Below, piece after piece: positions 59,747 through 64,000 of a DNA stretch of 64,000 bases. A program made the translations under genes and the position numbers. The DNA is from Marisa cornuarietis. Lineage: Eukaryota; Mollusca; Gastropoda; Architaenioglossa; Ampullariidae. The first letter of the stretch is position 1, and each line of letters begins with the position of its first letter. A model generated the notes under the pieces. That model searched no databases. It had not been told where the DNA came from and was given only the letters and a program-made list of their open reading frames with translations. The stretch is taken from positions 9,997,501 through 10,061,500 of the forward strand of contig SMMW01000555.1 in the NCBI GenBank assembly GCA_004794655.1, in the 5' to 3' direction.

Positions 59747-62700
59747 CAATTCTTCTCTTTGTCTTGTTTTTAGTTTTTTTTACTGTTCTTTTCTCTTCTT
59801 CCGTTTTTTCTCTTTATTTGTCTTTCTTTTCTATTATCTTTCGTTTTCTTTCTTACTTTTTCATTCTCTTTTTACTGTTGATTTTCTTCCTTTCTCTTCT
59901 TCACTTTCTTCCTTAGTTTCCTTTCATTTTCTTGTCTCGGTTACAGCCGTCTGGGTTTTTTTTTAATTGGTATTAGTTTGAAATTCATCTTTGTCACGAG
60001 AGCTTGTGAAGGTAATGAATTAAAGCTTTTGTTCGTAGACAATATTATTCACTCTTTACAGTCAAAAAATTCTTTCGAAAATCTATGAAGTTGAGAAAGT
60101 AACGCTCACACGTATTAAGGGAATAAATTCTTTTTACCATAATATTGTCTTAATATTAATCTATTTTTGATAATTAGAAAGAAAATGTCGTGCACGTCCC
60201 ATTTTGGAGAATAAGCTCAGACAGTTCTAGTTGTAGACAATAAACTAATGTAGATGTTATCTGTAGCGAATAAAATACTGACTGTAATATGATGGAAATC
60301 GTAGTAAAGACAAACTCAAACTGCAGGCTTTGGCTCAACAGCAGTTAGGTAATGGTGAGTTCAAGAGAAGCCACGCGACAAGAATTGGTAGAAGATAACT
60401 GCTCTTCCGAGGGAAAATAAACTGCAATTTGTGTTGAGAGCACCCCGGGTGCAGCAGGTGCTGTAGCAGAGAAGCTACACAGCGGGAGAGAGTTGTGATG
60501 TTGGATGTTTACACTGTCGGTCTTTCCTGCCGTGGCAGCAGTCTTGGGGGTTTCGGAAGAGGGACTGGGAAAGAGGGAACATGACCGTCGGACACGGAGA
60601 GGCGTGAGGCGAGCATCTTGGCCACTGCAACGTCATGCCAGTCAAAGGTCACCAAGTCGCAAGAAGGTCTAAACGAGGTTAAACCCTCTAATACTGGGAA
60701 AAAACCTGGCAAGAAGCTCGAGGGACGTTTAACGTTGTCTCCTGGTGTCTGCTTGTTTAGTGACACTTTTTCCCTTCATGCTTTCCTTCCTTCATTTTTT
60801 TATTCCTTCCTTGTCTCTCCTTTCCTTTCTCTCCCTTCATCCTTCCTTTTTTCATTTATTTATTTTCAATTTTTTTGTTCCAGTTTTGCCTTCGTTCCTT
60901 GTCTTTTCTTGTTTTTTCTTGAATTCTATCTTCTCTAGTAGACTCTAGCTCGCTCATTCAAGTAATGCCACAAACTGTGCAACATCTCACTCGAACATGC
61001 CCACGCCTCGCCCATGCCCAGTATTGAGCAACATTTCATATAAACGATACCCGCCGGGGATTGTGTGTGTGTGTTGGAGGAAGAGGTGGGGTAGGGGATT
61101 TGAGGCCACACAGACTTTCCCGGATAAGAATAGAAAGGGAGCCAACAAACAGAATAAGAATGGCCGCAGATGCCATCGAACCCCAGCGCTGTTTCGCCAA
61201 AGCTCTTTCTCCCAGTGTTCAACTGTATCGCCAAGCTGGATCTGAGACCAACAGTTCACTCGCAAATCTTCGACAGCGACAACATCGACCGGCCGATCTC
61301 ATGAAACTTTATTATCGTCTGCTCCGAAAGACCATTTCATCTCTTAGCTTGCCTTCATCTACATCTCGGTTCGGCTGGGAAGACAACTTGTAAGGGATGC
61401 CCCACCTCATATGGTCCTTCTCTCGCATCCCTCCCACCCCGTATATTTACCCGCTTCCCTGTCCACAGCTTTTACATTGATATGAAGAACAAAATTGTCA
61501 TTCCAACATGCTAAGATCGCCAGTATTCTAGGATTTTTTGTGAGCTGACTTCAAAGTTAGCTTACCGCTCATGACTGGTGGAAATTATTCTACCATCATT
61601 TTCGCTGTCGATTCCGCTTCCCCCATGTCCTTAAAGTTTCCAGAAGACAACAATAATATTAAAGTTGTTGACAAAAGAGCAGCATACTTAATTTTGCCTA
61701 GACTGGTGTAGCTATTTGTGAATTTTTCAATGATTAAAATCATGTTATTTCTTTAAAAAAAAATCAATACTCCATCGAGGGAGAACAACATAATGATTAT
61801 ACTGCCCCGCTGATGTTCGACATAAAATCGATGTGAAGCAGTAACAGAAAAGTTTACAAACAAGCATGCACACATTGTACAAAACAAACCATACAAGCCT
61901 TAAGATGCAACTTTACAAACCTGAGTAAAAACAAGCAAACAAAGTTAAATCGTTAGGTTTATCATTGTGTACAGACTGTACGAACGCAGCTTCGACAAGT
62001 GAGCTTTTGATTTGCTCTCTCTCTCTCTCTCTCTCACGTCTCTTCACGGTATAGTAGTTAGTGGCTAGAAAGCTGAATAAAGATATTACTTTTGTTCATC
62101 TTCATCGTTTTCGTCACCTGAAGGCTCGTGTAGATCTGATGTGAAGCTGACACTGTCCGGCAGGTCCGGTGGGCCTAAACGACACGTCATCGACTGCAAC
62201 AACGATTAGAGATGACCTCTCCCAGCCTGTTGACCCACCAATACAGAGAAGGTTGGCTGTCCTCGGTTCAGCTCTCGTCTCGGGCATGCTAATGTTTTTC
62301 TGCCTGTGGCATCGATTAACAGGGTTGGCTGCTTTGTCCTGATATAGCCTTAGTTGCTGGCATGGATTAAAAACACCAATTCCCCCCACCCCTTTACTTG
62401 GCCGGTTTACTCCATCGGGGGTCGCTGCAGATTGTAGCAGCAAATAACGCAGAGAAACCAGTAAATGAGGCAGATAAGGGTGTGGCTCCAAATAAAACAA
62501 CCAAAACGTTTGAATAATGACTCCGATAAATTATTTTAATACTGATCAACAATAAATTACAATATATAAATAATAATAAAAGTCTTCCAAATTCTTGATT
62601 CTATAACGAACTGATGATAATTTTTTTTTTCTAATATATGCTAAATAGGGTTTAAAAAAAGGTACCTTTGTGCCCTTTTGTATTCTTAGTCTACTGTAAA

Positions 62701-63465
62701 GGACATAAAAACCAGCGCACGATATCACAAGGAAGCAAAACTTGTCGTTTGTCGCCACTAGTCACGCGTCACTTAGCACCGGAGATACTGTCTGAGAAAT
62801 GCGTCGTTAGTCGCTGTCGGCGTTGTTCACATCCTTAAAGTATACTGTATGCAGACCGCAACGTGACTGCAGTCAATCGTTCTTTTCTAATATTAGGATC
62901 TACAGTTTCAAATTCTGCCATAAATTATATTTTATAAAGATTGACTTTTTTACTGCTGTTTTTATCTCTTTGTGTCTCTATCGGTCTCTCTGTTTCTCTT
63001 TTGTGTGTGTGTGTGTGTGGTTATTATTAAGGACCATCACCATCGTAACTTGTGCGGTCTGTGATGTGGCAAACGACTAGATTTGGGGTTGCTGGATACT
63101 CGTTTCTTCATCTTTCAATTCTCCTTTCTCCATCAATGAGGAATCTCCGTAGGACGGACGCAGATTCAAAGAGACCAACACATTTCCTAACTACAGTACT
63201 TGGACCGATACTTGCTGATTTTGAATGACTTTGTTTCCTTGTTTGTTTGTTTGTTTGTTTGCTTTACGACGTTCTCTTTGGTATAAGTTGCTGTAATTTT
63301 CTGACTCTTCCATTGCTTTATTTTATAATTTAATTTGTATTAATGAAATAATTTAGAAATCTGCTGAAAACGTCGAAAGTACGGATTTGTATGGCATATT
63401 GAAAAAAAAAATTAGGTAAAAATATTTAACTTTTGTAGAAAATATTTGATAATTTCTAAAATACC

Positions 63466-63528
<63 letters not shown>
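63466..63528. repeat. (CA)n microsatellite
   Basis: About 31 uninterrupted CA units. Confidence 0.97.
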
Positions 63529-64000
63529 TACGTAGGACTAGCTTGTCAAGAAGTATCTTGCCATAGACTCTAACTTGTGGCCAGCTAACTACCATGAGTA
63601 ATGGCCGCGGGAGGAATCTTTCCTCTGGTGTTCGATGTCAGCGTTGTCACTAATCCTGTCCCCTCTTAACGACTAGCTCACGTGCAGTCGCCTGACCACT
63701 CAACGTGTCAGTCGCTGTCCAGAAAATGGCGAGGAAAGAGCATGGCTGGGGTGGGGAGGGGAGGAGGACGAGCTCGAAAACAGGACAAGCCGTCCCGCCT
63801 CCTTTTTACACCCAGCAATATACGGGTAGCCGAGACTAACTATGTCGGGCACCGCAGCGATCAGACTGAGTAACACCCGCTTCAGGTCCGTGAACTCTTT
63901 CGCACGTCCTCTCAGCGATCAGCACCACCCACACACGCTGACCAGGCCTCGTTTTCCATGACATACCCAATTTCCACAACAACTCTTTATGTAACAATTC

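Larger units (their letters stand above)
47800..64000. other. Non-coding stretch to the window end
   Basis: No gene was recognised. 50.0-51.2 kb is strongly AT-rich and repeat-poor. 55.8-56.05 kb is purine-rich low complexity. 59.68-59.94 and 60.78-60.93 kb are pyrimidine-rich. SINE heads lie at 55.6 and 57.5 kb. Open frames such as 61061-61393 (+) and 62114-62500 (-) show no recognisable domain. Confidence 0.5.

Noticed and set aside
62114..62500. 128-codon minus-strand ORF
   Set aside because: It looked protein-like by composition but matches no family I know, and no splice sites or promoter frame it.

Overview
The window looks like nuclear genomic DNA from an animal with a repeat-rich, intron-rich, gene-poor genome. 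The supporting signs are spliceosomal introns, a multi-domain type-2 chitin-binding (CBM14/peritrophin-A) gene, tRNA-derived SINE heads, a decayed LINE ORF1, and very dense di-, tri- and tetranucleotide microsatellites. A lophotrochozoan, most plausibly a mollusc, fits this picture. No ribosomal, mitochondrial or other clade marker is present, so this is an inference.

The only convincing protein-coding locus is at 4.2-7.3 kb on the + strand. Three exons (4207-4425, 5135-5435, 6576-7286) join in compatible phases (1-1, 1-2, 2-2) into one open frame of about 410 codons carrying six tandem CBM14 modules. The 5' part of the gene (start codon, signal peptide) is not visible and is probably upstream of the window or in an unrecognised small exon. 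The 3' end is uncertain: exon 3 ends in a perfect GTAAGT donor that overlaps an in-frame TAA. The intron between exons 2 and 3 needs a GC donor (AG|GCAAGT), and its acceptor lies directly against a (GATT)n microsatellite.

From 8.4 to 20.1 kb there are no recognisable exons. This stretch holds large (CA)n, (CATC)n and (CTAT)n arrays, an AAT/ATT inverted pair, and a GC-richer block at 10.9-11.2 kb with two perfect CRE palindromes. At 20.1-20.5 kb lies a decayed LINE ORF1 relic, directly followed by a 27-copy (TATC)n array. From 20.7 to 43.4 kb the sequence is mostly non-coding, with several SINE heads, a dispersed repeat that also occurs in intron 2 of the chitin-binding gene, a 67-bp minisatellite, a G-quadruplex-prone run, and isolated GC/CpG-rich blocks at 24.7, 29.5, 32.8 and 34.4 kb. 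At 43.56-43.60 kb a compact CRE/ETS/NRF1 cluster with an ATG and a perfect splice donor looks like a housekeeping-type promoter plus first exon. A second CpG-rich, NRF1/ETS-bearing block lies at 47.3-47.6 kb. From 47.8 to 64 kb I see only AT-rich or pyrimidine-rich non-coding DNA, microsatellites and two SINE heads.

Most ORFs of 60-220 codons here are chance reading frames through microsatellites (poly-CV, poly-HT, poly-MM, INQS or YLSI repeats) or antisense shadows. I found no CRISPR array, rRNA gene, convincing functional tRNA gene or bacterial-type gene, and no evidence of a novel multi-gene system. The unusual splice architecture of the chitin-binding gene is the most notable observation.
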